Origin: Lamellibrachia columna | Taxonomy: Eukaryota; Annelida; Polychaeta; Sabellida; Siboglinidae | NCBI GenBank assembly: GCA_963662155.1 | Contig: OY759271.1 | Span: 14,298,898 to 14,362,897 of the forward strand | Length of the DNA: 64,000 bases | Direction: 5' to 3' | In this document: positions 1 through 12,700 of the stretch, piece after piece | Layout of the letters: every line of letters starts with the position of its first letter | Position numbering within the stretch: position 1 is the stretch's first letter | The notes under the pieces: model-generated | Seen by the model: only the letters and a program-made list of their open reading frames with translations | Told to the model about the DNA's origin: nothing | The model's database searches: none | Position numbers and translations under genes: made by a program

Positions 1-114
1 TGTGTTTTTAAAACATCAGCCAATATCGTTGTACTGATGGTTGATGAGATACTCCTTAAGAAGCTGATCACATCTAAACTGGGAAATAGTGGCGAATTTA
101 TAGATCAAGATCAC

Positions 115-378
115 CAGCTCTGTGCGGCGCCCTGAGTCCATGACACGTTTTTTTCCATTTCCGCGTGTGGGATCTTTTACATCCACTGGCATAGACACTA
201 GATAGAAGGATCCTGGATCCAACGGCTTTAAATGCCACCTTCGAAAGACACAAGAGACAGAGTGGGGTGAATGAAATTCCCAAGTTTCTAAAAAAACAGC
301 AGGAGGTTGACTCAAATCCTGATCCCCTGGATCGACCGGACAGTCCTACGCTTTAATCCATTGACCACCCCATCCTAC
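115..378 (-). repeat. tRNA-derived SINE-like repeat, copy 1
   Basis: Minus strand begins near 378 with a TGGTCAATGGATTAAAGCG box A-like region and continues through GGATTTGAGTCAACC (box B-like) to TGGGATCTTTTAC's complement. Shares its body with the copies at 1.6 and 62.2 kb. Confidence 0.6.
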
Positions 379-1545
379 CAGACATAACAGGTTGAATCTA
401 ATTTCATTTGAACATTTCACTTAACATTCACCAAGTTTATGTGAACTTTAAATCCTTTCCAGAATCCAGAAAACAAGGCAAAATGCCAGAGGAAATTCTG
501 GGAGGGTTGCCACTTGGCCACCTCCCAACCCAAATACCTCCAACCCACATACCTCCGGCAAGCCCCTGCCCCTTCCCCCACTAGAGCTGTGCCAGTCCTG
601 TGGTAGACTTCAAGATCTAGATCAAGGGAAAGTGTCAAAACACAGCAGTTCCTGTAACATCTGCAAAGTTTAAAATATGATTCTCTTTTGATAACTGCTA
701 ATATGAAACTGTGTTAATCATTCTGTGAAGATTAATCCTTAATTCAATTTTTTTAGTCATCTCATTTCAGATTCATCTCGCCGAAAATCTAACCTAACTA
801 GTATTGCCTACGACACACTAACTTGTTTGTAAAAAATTAGTAGTTGTATAGTTTTGGTGAAATCATCAGACAAACTATTAATTATTTTTGACCGGGTTTG
901 GTTAAAATTTTGCAAAAAGGACAAAAGTGGTCAGGCATACTATAACGCTATTTATACTTTCCCAAATACCTGATCTGACAATCAAAGTCAATTCTTCAAT
1001 AGTTTTAACAAAAGTCTGCAGTCTTATTTATTTATCTTTTATTTATTTATCTTTTATTAAACCAACTGTGCTGATTACTTTAGGTACTCACATATTACTT
1101 TAACTATTCACATATTACTTTAACTATTCACATCGATTTTTATAACATCGATGAACCTGATTCTTGATGGGCTAAATTAACTGGAGTTTCATTCTGGAAG
1201 AAGGGTTAATGTGAAACTACTGGCAGATTGTGAAGCGCAGGACACTGTCATTGGGTAATATGAAACAACATGTGTGTGTGTGTGTGTGTGTCTGTGACCT
1301 CCTTGTGCTAACAGCAGTTAATATATCACAGCAGTCATTCACCGTGCTTTCAGCAAAGCACCAACTGCCCACTTTCTAGGTTACAATCACATCGGAAAAG
1401 AGTGAGTTAGAGTAGGTTACAATCACATGTGTCCCTGTGTGGATGGAACTGGCATCAATTATGCTTATTGACATAAATCTTATGACAGATACACCAAACA
1501 GCCCTATTCAGGGCTAATGCAGGAGTTTTTAGTGAGTTTTACAGA
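379..1545. other. Non-coding stretch with a dispersed repeat
   Basis: No supported gene. From 960 to 1260 it holds one member of a family seen again at 19790-19990 and, inverted, at 9380-9600 and 56360-56510. Shared blocks include ATATTACTTTAACTATTCAC and GGGCTAAATTAACTG. Confidence 0.5.
1269..1291. repeat. (TG)n tract
   Basis: Eleven TG units. Confidence 0.95.
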
Positions 1546-1795
1546 TAGAGAGCACCAACTCTGTGAGGCCGTGACAGTTAGCGTACACATTTACCCATGT
1601 TGGATCTTTTGCTTCCCCTGTTGTAGACACGAATAGATCGAAGGGACCAACAGCTTTTAGTGTGTCTTCCAAAGGACACAGGCAAAGCAGGGTGAACGAA
1701 ATTGCCCAAGTTTCAAAATGGCGGGGGTGGGGGTGAACCCCATTCCCCTTGATTGACTATTCAGCACCTGAGCTACTGCGTCGACCATTCTTCAA
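1546..1795 (-). repeat. tRNA-derived SINE-like repeat, copy 2
   Basis: Plus-strand landmarks TTGGATCTTTTGC, GGGACCAACAG, GGTGAACGAAATTGCCCAAG and the decayed head GATTGACTATTCAGCACC match the 62 kb copy in order. Confidence 0.65.
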
Positions 1796-2801
1796 TATGC
1801 AGTTTTTATCAAAACTGGAGGAAAATAACACATATAATGGACACTGGGAATTGTGTGTGGTTAATTAATAAAACACGGGAATAGTTTCTAGCTGGCTAGC
1901 AAATAAACATGATAAACTATTTCCTGGAACTGTTGCTGCTGTGCGTTCCTGCTTTAGATTAATCATTAACTCTCAACATGATAAAGTAACAAACACCCCA
2001 ATTTTTGGCACCACATAGCCACCCTGCCTAGCCACCCTGCCTACCCACCCATCTCCACCCCCACAGTAATTCACCCCTCACAGCTGCATTCTTCAATAAC
2101 CCTTATTGACAGTGACACCCACCAGGCAACTGTTCTCACACCCTCGAGATGAGTTATTTTGGTTCTGCCCACACACTATGGTCCTACCACACTGAGGTGA
2201 CATGTTTTCAACCACACAAACATTCTTCAAACAAACTGGTGTCAAGTTAAATCTTTTGCACAAAAATGTAAGTAATGTTTAATCCCCCCCAAAAAAACTC
2301 ATCCGAATACAAACTAAGACTCTGCCGACCCACCCTTGTAATGTTAATCACAGAATCTGTGTACAAGCAACTGTACCAATGTACTTAAAAAAACGTTACA
2401 TTTAAGACCCTCAAAACATCTCCCCAACAGAGCGTGCCTGGGTGATGCTGGTACCCGATTCTCCCGCAAAGGATCGATTTTCTATGAGCACTTGGGGCTC
2501 TGAACACGTCAGTACAGGTTAACCACTCCCACCGAGAGAAATCCAACTGCAGTTTGCAAATTATACACAATTATGACACAACGGTGTGATTTGTCACAGG
2601 TTGCAACATTTCAGAGTGACACTGTGATATTTGGGAATAATATGTTTAATGCTTAGAGTATGTTTTACCAACCACCAATTCATTATGAATTATATACCAA
2701 TGTAGTACAAATTCAATATAAAATTAACACATATAAACTGTCACTTATAAAGGAAATGCCTCACAAAAATTCATGTTAAGCTTCATAATTAGTTATTTCC
2801 A
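1796..2801. other. No supported gene
   Basis: AT-rich sequence. A short patch at 2410-2520 stays open in several frames on both strands, but I could not make an exon from it. Confidence 0.4.
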
Positions 2802-2975
2802 TTATGGCTCCAGGCCTGTGTAGGCAGGGAATTTCTTGATAAGAGTTTCCCGAGTTGGAATATCGGAAACTATGAAATCTGTCAAGTTCTTAAATCCACC
2901 CAGTATGTGTTTGTTAGCTGTTGTCCATGTTCGCACCGAGAGTAAATCACGCCAGGCATAGCGATGTCTGCCTAC
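2802..2975 (-). CDS. Candidate terminal exon of an unrecognised gene
   Basis: An open minus frame reads HRYAWRDLLSVRTWTTANK, then HILGGFKNLTDFIVSDIPTR, and ends KKFPAYTGLEP with TAA at 2802-2804. The composition is protein-like and unlike the surrounding repeats. A possible acceptor is GTAGGCAG|ACATCG near 2975, with a poor pyrimidine tract. An ATTAAA (2644-2649, minus) could serve polyadenylation. I do not recognise the protein, and upstream exons were not found. It is not part of the tetraspanin. Confidence 0.35.
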   Translation of the reverse strand, partial: VGRHRYAWRDLLSVRTWTTANKHILGGFKNLTDFIVSDIPTRETLIKKFPAYTGLEP

Positions 2976-3759
2976 GTGTTGGCTTTCCTACATCAGTAGC
3001 ACAGACTACCTGGAAAAATAAACTGCTCCGAAGCATTTCCCGACAGCTGAGAGTGTCTGTCTGTACTGTATAATATGTATAAGGATTACGTGTTTGTACA
3101 CTGACCCCCCCCCCCGCAGCCCACAGTGACGATCCTGTCACCAACATGTTTTCAACTTCAAAAACTTGATTACAAATACTACGTAATAATAATAGTACCA
3201 TGCCTCAATCCTGGGAAACTCTAGCTCAAAAGCACATGTGACATCATCACAAATGAAAAGGTTACGTAGTCTCAAAATGGGTGTCTATATTAAAGTTGTC
3301 AACAGATGGACGAATAGGGAGCTCAGGCGGAAAAGCATGGTTAAAAAGATAAGTCTTCAAAATTATGGCAAATTGTTATTATTTCTCACTGACCTAATGC
3401 TAACAGGTAGTAAATTCCAAAGTGTTGATATAGCAACAATAAAGCACTATATGGTTAACTTGTCGGTTGTTAGATAGAGAGATAGAGCGGCCCACATTTG
3501 ACTGACAAGGGCCCTCAAGCCAGTTTACCAGCTGCCAGCTTCTGTAGCTAAAGCCACTCAGTTGTATGTGACAGGAGACACAAGACACAATCTGGTCGCA
3601 GCCTGATCGCCTCGTGGCATCTCATGTTGCTTGCAACGTGTCTCTTGCAATAGAGAATGCTTTATTCCGTGCCACTGCATCTCTTGGTTACATGTAATTT
3701 GTCCAATCACAGCCAAAAGCCAACACACGTGACATATCTAGAAATATCCATCAGGAACA

Positions 3760-3930
3760 ATGGCTGCCGGCAAGAGGCAAGATGTTCGGCTAACGGATGA
3801 CCAGGTATTTCTCCTGGTCAAATTGTTCCATGAGCACAATTGTTTATGGAACTCTGGTAGAGAGTGCTACCATAAGAATGAGCATCGCCAGACAGCACTG
3901 CGTGCCATCGTTCATGAGGCAGTGGTATGC
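3760..3930 (+). pseudogene. MADF/SANT-like DNA-binding domain fragment
   Basis: An open frame starting MAAGKRQDVR contains LTDDQVFLLVKLFHEHNCLW followed by a Tyr, Asn and REH/RQTA pattern ending RAIVHEA. It fits the MADF pattern (LV..H..LW, Y.N...R..A...I), which is common in DNA-binding proteins that accompany PIF/Harbinger transposases. The frame continues to 4089, but beyond about residue 55 it loses similarity. Flanks are rich in TTGCAAC/GTTGC repeats, so a degraded element is likely. Confidence 0.45.
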
Positions 3931-4259
3931 TCCAGACGTTTGTCTCCTTCGCAACCATGGCCGTGTCCAGCATCTTCTCTTTCTCTTTGTTTGGTGACAA
4001 GCAATCACCGCACATGCAGCGGCAACAGCCAAAAGTCCGTCGCTGTCACACATGGTGTCCATACCAACTGCATTGATCGATACGTATAGGCACTTTACTC
4101 ATTGCAGCCACGTGAATTTTCGTTTTGCATGCAACAACGTTGCATCATGTATACATGCAACCCTGTTGCTTGCAACGTATATGGCAAGTAACATCATTCG
4201 GCCTTGACCTTTCTCAATGAAGTCAACATCTCTTCATTGTTTGCAACCAAGGTGCATAG

Positions 4260-6668
4260 TGTAAAGCCAGCTTTAGGTTGTATCAACAAGGGTCAAAGAC
4301 TTTGTCATTGGCCCTGGTAAGTCATAGACTGTCAGGCATGGCTTCAGTTAATTAGCCTTTCAGCCTTTCACACACTATGACTGCATGGCTGCCTGGCCAG
4401 GCAATGTTCAGAAATGTAGTCAACTGAACTAAAATTACACTGATTTATCTTGACTACATTAATTACATAAGCATTACACCATTACAAGATCTTTAAACCA
4501 TTACATAAGCAATAAACCATAACAAGCAATAAACTATAACATAAGCAATAAACTATAACATAAGCAATAAACCATTTTTTTTACTTTAGCAAAATGTAAT
4601 AAATGTGGACATGACTTAATGTACATTGCAAGCAATGAGCAGTTTCTTTATTACATTGCAACTAATGTTGTTCAAATTTCTCATCATTTTTGCGTGACTT
4701 TATATTCTACAAAAATCTGTGATATAACTTCTGTGACATTTTTCATGCAACCCAATCTCCTACATTCATTGCAGCATGACTAGAGAAACAGGGCACTTCT
4801 ATACTATCAGCTAATTCCAACCAAAGCTGTTATCCCAGAAGGCTACACCCACGCATGCTAAGGTGCCACACCCTCTCCCTGACAAACCGATTTACTCACA
4901 AACCGTCTCCAGGCCCCACCCTCTCCCGAAGGCTCCCAAATCCCATAAACCTACCACGACTGTGACTAGATGCGACTGTGACTAGATGCGAGCCATAAGT
5001 GCATTTAGGTGAAAAATACTAACAAATCCCTGTCGCTCAGTGCTACAAGCTACAAACACAATCCATTTACAAATCTGATTTCACGCCCCTTACAAAGAGG
5101 TACACTGATGATCTTTTAAATAATCCAATTGTTTCAGCCACATTCAGGCAGTTATTTTACGGGAACAAAACACATCTTCGCAAAATGACGCATAAATTGG
5201 ACGTTAACCTATAAATTCTGCTCGATGGTGAATACCCATTTTGTGAACCAAATTTCAACTTCATGCATCTTGCAAACAGTGATGTTTATTTATAAAATGT
5301 GGTTAATTACCCTGGGGAAGACTGCATCATCTAGGTAGTGCTTCCTCAAATTAATATCATTCATTGTAAGCTACTAGATCTGGCGGTTTCACCAAATGTT
5401 GCTTGCCAGGGGAGCTTGCAGCTCTAGTCAATATTGCCACACACATAAGCAGTGATTAATAATAGCTCTATGGATGCAACACAATACAGGCATATCTAGC
5501 CATGAGATATTAGCTCATTTGTTTGCCATCACCATGCAAACAAACATAAATGCCATCACAAATGCCAGCATGCAAACATGCACAGATTGGTCACATCTCC
5601 CTGAATGACAATGGTATAGAACAACAGAAACCGGTCACAAGTAGATGACTTTCAGTGACCTGCTTTTATGACTCCAATGTCACTCTCAAGTCACACACAA
5701 CAAAACATTGACAAGCATGAGACAACAGATCCTATTTTATCTTTATACCCTCATATCCAGGTTATCATTCATACAGCCAACACTGGAGTGGGCAGATATG
5801 CCAAAACGTGCATGCAAATCTCCGTGCAGAATATCTATTCTGGGGCATTTTGTGTTGTGCCTAACAAAATGTCTCCAGAGATTTTCTCTGCAGCAACAAC
5901 AAGCATATGCATGGGAAAAGCATGAACAACAATGCAGGCTAAGAACACGACCTGGCCATACTGCAGTTTGTTCATTCATGCTAACGAGGGTTTCAGGGGC
6001 GCCAGAAAACAATTGATCAGTGTCAGACAAAACATTTTTTTGCAGACCTACCGCAATGTTACGCAATGTTACGGTTGAAATCCATGTTTTTGACTTGACA
6101 AATTCTGTATAAATCCGTATAATTATATCATTGGTTAGTTGGCCTATAGCACTCCAATGCCTAGTAGCCATTTACCAAGCTAAGAAATGTTCCCACATCA
6201 AACAAAATCTACCAGATTTTGCCACAAATCTGCCTAGCATAAACATTAGTTGTGATTCAATGACAATGATGTTAATTGTTGTTGTTATCACAAGAAAACT
6301 TGTCCTTTAAAAGATTTTTCCATTTGAAAGAAATTTGTATAAAGACGGGATATGGCCGTATACTTGCCAAAATAAAAATGCCAGGATTGTATCGGTACAG
6401 GTGTTCTGTAATTACCCTACTACCCTACAGCCTTCTTACTATGCCATGGAGTGAAACAAAACATCAGTAATGATAAATAATAAAGTCATCCTCATATTTA
6501 TCCGACAATGATCGCTTGTATCCAAAACAGCCTTCTGAGCAAATAAAGCAAAAAATCAAGCAGGATCATCAAACATCGGACATGCAGAGGAGGGGTAATG
6601 TTGAAGCAAGACCATGACAAAATACTGCACCATGATTGGTGGATATTTAGCCAATGGGAGCAGCCCAA
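4260..6668. other. Non-coding; tetraspanin 3' region and intergenic sequence
   Basis: The tetraspanin 3' UTR must begin here (minus strand, below 6669). I see no convincing AATAAA close to the stop. Open frames at 5668-6171 overlap on both strands and have no recognisable content. Confidence 0.4.
4490..4577. repeat. Short tandem repeat, ATAAGCAATAAACYATAAC unit
   Basis: Four imperfect copies, AT-rich, next to the MADF-like fragment. Confidence 0.8.
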
Positions 6669-6728
6669 TTAGACGGTTGCCTCCCTGATAGCACAGCACA
6701 GCATCATTGAGAAGATCATTCCCAAAAG
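6669..6728 (-). CDS. Tetraspanin exon 7 (end of TM4, cytoplasmic tail, stop)
   Basis: 19 codons plus TAA (6669-6671) after a GACCTTGCAG acceptor. Encodes LLGMIFSMMLCCAIREATV, a typical tetraspanin C-terminus with the Cys-Cys pair. It lies within a longer open frame of another phase (6556-6783) that is a shadow. Confidence 0.9.
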   Translation of the reverse strand, partial: LLGMIFSMMLCCAIREATV

Positions 6729-9700
6729 CTGCAAGGTCAACAAACTGATTAGCCAGAAAGTCCAATAACGAGGCCCAAAACATTTTCTGTGAAAAATAAT
6801 TGCCCTAATAAATAATAATAACAATATTATATATATATATATATATATATATTATAAAACAGAGTACAGCATTTTGGCATCCAAACTGGTTAAAATGGAA
6901 CCAGTAGTTTTATTGAACCCTTGGAAAAGTAATGTATTGTTGTCCTAGGAGTCATCTTGAAATTGTCTATTTCATTATTTGACTTATGTATCTGATAACA
7001 TCACAACCAGGATGTGTTTAAATTACTAAACAAAACCAGGATTAAAAAAAACCTGTGAATAGTACGTATTGTTTTAGATCATGAATGACAAACATAATTT
7101 CACCATATCGGGTAATGTTTTTTACTAATCCAATAAGGTTGTGTACTTTTTATAGTCTGATTAAAATAGTTTGACTTTTTGTACTTAACGATACAGAGTC
7201 TGGTAGTATTTATCATTAAATCATTTCATATAGTATAAACTAAATCTGTTCTAATGTTTTGATAACCCAAATATGTTTCAATACATTTTTATAACTTGAA
7301 CATTATCTGCTTATGAATATTGACCTTACTATTCTGCAAACAAGATATCTGAGATGAAACATTAAAATTAAACAGTGAACAAATTATATTTTTTTTTTAT
7401 TCATTTTGGGCAGTGAAGATGTTAGAGTAGATCAAGTTTATGTCAACAAAGCAAACTGAAAAATAAAACTTTGGTGCAAAATTTGTTGATGTGTTGCGTG
7501 ATTCTGTTGCTAGGCAACGTGATCATGCAGCGAGACACAGACTGGTGACAAGACAACGATGACACCGGGCGGTGTTATTCGGTGACCTTTGACATCTACA
7601 CAGTGACGGGAGAAAACAGTCAGAGATAGCAATAGTTGTTACGACAACAGACGCTCAACAATGTGTCCGATCTCTAGTCCGTAACAACACAAATCTATAA
7701 GTGCATAAATCATTTGTCTTGTGGACCATAGAATAAAAATATAATTTGTAAAATGTCCACTGTAAAACATGTAAGATTTTAGTAATCATATTGAACACTT
7801 TTATGTGGACAAAACAACTAAACACAGACTTATGGAAATATTTTCATTGTTTTTTTCAAAATGCGCCCTTAGACATTGGACTTACCGTGACAACGCCAAT
7901 GCCAATGGCAACTCCAGCCACAATAATGAGGTTGCTGGAAAATACCTCAAACAACTTGTCCGTACACGGCTAGAAACCAAACAGAAGATACATCACTATA
8001 GGACTGCATTGTGATTTTACTGGTACACAGCTAGTTGGAGTTTCATATAAATGTAATGCTCAAAATCTCTAAAAAAAAATCGATCTCAAACGATATATAA
8101 ATTAACGTGGTTATTGTATTTGACCGATTAAGCATACATGCCCTAATTAGCGTACACCCCCTTTTTTAATTAGCAGAATCCATAATTATTGTAATTTGAC
8201 TAGTATGGAACAACTGAAGTGTCGCCATCTGGTTTTAAACAGTTGGCACCACTTTTCGGTTATTCTACACTACGAATGACACGACTAGTGGTAAACAGTT
8301 ACCTTATTGTCTAGAGAAACAATTTTTGGTATATGTTTATCAGAACAGATTCCTTGACATTTTTCTACAGCACATTTTTTTACTTATTAGGTCAAATACG
8401 GTATATGTCTTATTTTAATCATTATTGCTGTAGAATAGAAATTATAAACAACAGGAACTTTACAGACCAATAAATCACTAGGTGAAAAACATTATATTTC
8501 ACCTTCAAAGGTGATATTTATTGATTTGTCTTAAATTGCAGTAATGTGGTCTCTAGCAGACTGTATTCATCACCAAATCATGCATTTTTTATTTAAAGAG
8601 GTGAAAGGTCACAATGACAACGTTTTGTATGGATATTAATCATGCCTGTTAGTAATAAACCGCCCTGACACTCGTCAGGTTTGTGAAATAAAAGTAAGAC
8701 AGGGTTGTGGGTGAACTTGTAGATCTGCATTGTTTTAATGTTATGCAATAACCACATCATGTGCGAATAATCACCATACATAGTAAAAATGTGGATATAT
8801 ACAGACAATCGCCACATAACAATGCAAACTCCCTGATCTACAAGTAAGACTACCTACTAACTAACATCTACACAATACATTTATACAATAATTAACTACA
8901 AACATAAGTAAAACAGTTAATAGGGATGGTGGGTGGGAGCTTAAAATTAACTGGTTAAAAACATAGTAACGCTGTCGATGGCCATCGACGAATTTATTAG
9001 AACGGCGGCTGCTGAAGCAAGAGGCCGATTTGCCGCCAAACACCAGTTTAAATAGGACCGTGCCTACAGCTGATTGGCTGCTGGCCCTGGCTTTGCATGA
9101 TTGGGCCGTGTCCTACGAAGTTAAGATTTGAATAACATAGTGACTAACATAGTACATAGTAATGCAAAGGAAACTACCTTTCCACCACCCCTGATTAATA
9201 CATAATTAAAATATATTAATTCTCACATTATTTTTAACCAACCAAGATGGCTGAATGGAGTCAAACTATACATACCTTGATTGCATATCGGACGGGGCAG
9301 TTGTTAGGCTTGATTCCGTAGTCTATAATGCCCATGTCAGCCCCGCAACACTTCAGCTAAAACCAACAAAAACAACTGCTAAAATTCCCTCCTCGACTGA
9401 TGTAGCTTATCATGAATAAGGTTCGCTGATGATGAAATCTGTGGTGTGTGAACAGTTTAAGTAATGTGTGAATAGCTTAAGTAATATGTGAATAGTTTAA
9501 GTAATATGCACAGTCAGTTTAATAAAAGACTGCAAACTTTTGTTAAAATCATCAAAAGAACTGACCTTGATTGTTAGACTGGGTAATTTGTGAAAGGGCG
9601 AATAGCCTTATGCAATGAATAATATATAAAAAAATAATGAATTAGTTTATTCAATGATTTCACCACCAGGTAAATAACACAGTTGTACAAGTAGGCTACA

Positions 9701-12700
9701 TGTAGGCTAGAATGTCAGAGTGGATACCAATTAGGTTGGAATTTTTACAAAATGATTCTAAAACAAGATTCATCAAACAATGTATATATCATTATAGTTC
9801 TTTATCAAAATTTTACATATAATTAGCAAAAACTGCACCAAATGCTATGCAGGGCTTGTTGACGGATTAACGAAATGGAATAATTAACGAGACATTCCAA
9901 CAACATGAGATAAAGTTCAGCTGTTGACCTCAGAGGTCACACAGAGGTCAGACAGGGACAAATCTGGACAGAAATAATTTTTATATTCTCCATTTGTTTT
10001 TGGTTCAATTAAATTATAATTTGACCTTGAACTGTTTAGGAATAATTCAATATCGACTTTGATATTCAACATGTAATGTCAACACAAGACATTCAAATTA
10101 TACAGTCAAATTATCTAAACAAACTATGTTTCATTAAAACACATATGGGGTCGATCGAGATACTAGAACAGACATATTGTGTACTATAAACCGTGAATTT
10201 ACGATAAATACCGATCAGACTTGCTATCTTTAATTTACAGCGCTTTATTCAGCCACGCATCATGGACTTACCTTTGTCTGGAGACTATCCATGAAGTTCT
10301 TGTTTTCAGGGTAAACCTTCACAGCCTTGTTCAAGGTCTCTGACACCTGTTCCTTCAGCTGTCAAACACACACACACACACACAAAGTTACTCTAACAAA
10401 CCTCTGTCGTGCATTGCTGTGTACCAGGTACTCTAGTTCTCACGTGACCTTCGTCTGTTTTAAATTCCATTACTGGGTAGTGCTTTCAATCAGTGCCAAT
10501 CCACTCTTACAGGTCTCAGATATTTTTTATTTGATGGTCTTAAGGGTGTAGGAGACATTCTATTGTACATTTGGAACAAGGATTTTTTATGTGTAATGGA
10601 ATACGGGCACTGTTTGTCAATGTTTTAGTAAATAAATTTTAAAAGTAAATAAACAAGTGGCAAACCAGTGAATGTACATAATCATACAGGTTTGTTTGGG
10701 TTCTTACAGATTTCTGTTGCCAGTCTTACCGGTGTTCACAACATAGGATTGGCACTTCTGACCAGCTCTCTGGTTGTCTAATTTAGTTTTCATGCTACGT
10801 CCTGGCATACCAATAAAAAGTCTGAAATGCACATAATTTTTTCTAGTGTTCACTGCAGCTAATAGGGATAATAATGATCTATCACAACATGAGAATAAAC
10901 GGTTAGGGGCTATTGATAAAGTATGTGACACTGTTTTTGGACTTTTTTTAGAACCCCCACCCACTTGTAACATTTCATAATGCTGGCTTGCACACATCCC
11001 CTAAAATTATGTTTGTCTTGAGAGGGACCCCCCTCCATCTATTATGCATATATCTATTTTTTACTAAGTTTGCAGACTTTTCACGCACCATTACATACTT
11101 CATAGCAGAGACCGCATTTATTTTCCATTCGAATTCAGTTGAAATATACCCCAATCAATGCTATCAGTCTGATTTCGACAGCTAAACGAGCACATAAAAA
11201 CAAAATAACGAACATAATGCTTACCCAAACACCCCATCACCTTGAGCGTGACATTTTATGGATGGCCCCTTAGCAAGCTTTTTTATAGTAAAGTACACAA
11301 TGTCTGGCAGGGACATGTCTGGGCCTGAGGAGGTTTGTGAAGACACATTATACCTGATAATGGTGTTTACCTTCAGATGGCGCATGTTTTACATTTAAAT
11401 CCATATAGCAAAATCAAACTGGCCCAACAGAAATATGTGGTTCAAATGAACCTTCAAGCCCACTCTGGATGGGATACAGGCCTTATTTTTACTGCGTGTG
11501 TGCAGCTTTTTATTGTCTTCCATGCACGATGTTAAAATTGTGCCAGGCAAAATGCATATTTGTTCCAAAGACAACACAACAAAATAATTCTTACAGAAAC
11601 CATGTCAACATCATTCAATATTATTTTACTTACTAAACACCAAATCTGTGAATAAACTATCAACAATACATTGTTGGGAATTATAAAGTTAAAAGACAGG
11701 GGCAAGTACGGGTTGGGAGACTCCTAATAAGACCGAATTTAGTTGCTATTGTAGGATCATCAGCGTTTAATGGATTTATGAAAGTTTCACTTACAGAGCC
11801 CTTGGCGACAATGGCCCAGATTCCAATGCCAATTAGGGCCACAAAGACAACGAAGAGGCAGATGAAGAACTGAAACAGACAATATCTGCAGTGAAGCACG
11901 CAACCTGTAAAGAAACTAGAAGTTCCTATTTGCTCATCTCGGCACTGCCATTCTTGTATGGTGCTTCTGACCAATATTTTGATCAATCAATAGCTCCCAG
12001 CCCAAATTCCGAAGAACATTTCCTAATTTTTGAAAAGTCAAATCAGACAAGAACTATGTCTTGGTTATCTCCACAACTCTTGCAGCTAGCATCACAAGGA
12101 GGATTTGCCGGAAGATTGGTGGCAATATTTTGCTAAATGGTCTTCAGCCAAAAGCATTATCTGTATACAGTAACAGATTTAAGGGGCCAGACCACAGTTC
12201 CACTATGTTACTGTGTATAGTGTCTTGAAGATCATTTAGCAAGACAGCAAAATATATATATAGCCTCCAAGTCCTCCTTGTAATGCTGACTGAAGGAGTT
12301 GTGGATATAACCAATATAGGACTTCCTTGTCTGAATATTTTCAGCCAGCAAGGTTGGAATGTTTGAAATGTTGGACCTTTGGCAGTGAGATGTTGCATTT
12401 TGAAATGAATTTGAAGATGCGTACAGGGGCTTTGGTGTTGACATTTCTCAAACACTGATAGACATTTTCAAAAACGTTTACCATAAAAACGTTTTTATGG
12501 TAATGCAGGTAAGTGCATTTGCAACTGGATTAAACAAGCTGGAAGTATGTGATTTTGACAACAATTTGTTATAAAGTCTAAGAATTTCTTTTCACATTCT
12601 AGACAAAACTTTCACATGCATTATACAAATGCAATTTTATGCAAACTGTTCATAATGATTCTTGTAATTTTGATTTTATTTTGCGTTCATATCTATCTAT

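Noticed and set aside
6556..6783. 75-codon minus open frame
   Set aside because: The true coding frame here is tetraspanin exon 7 in a different phase.
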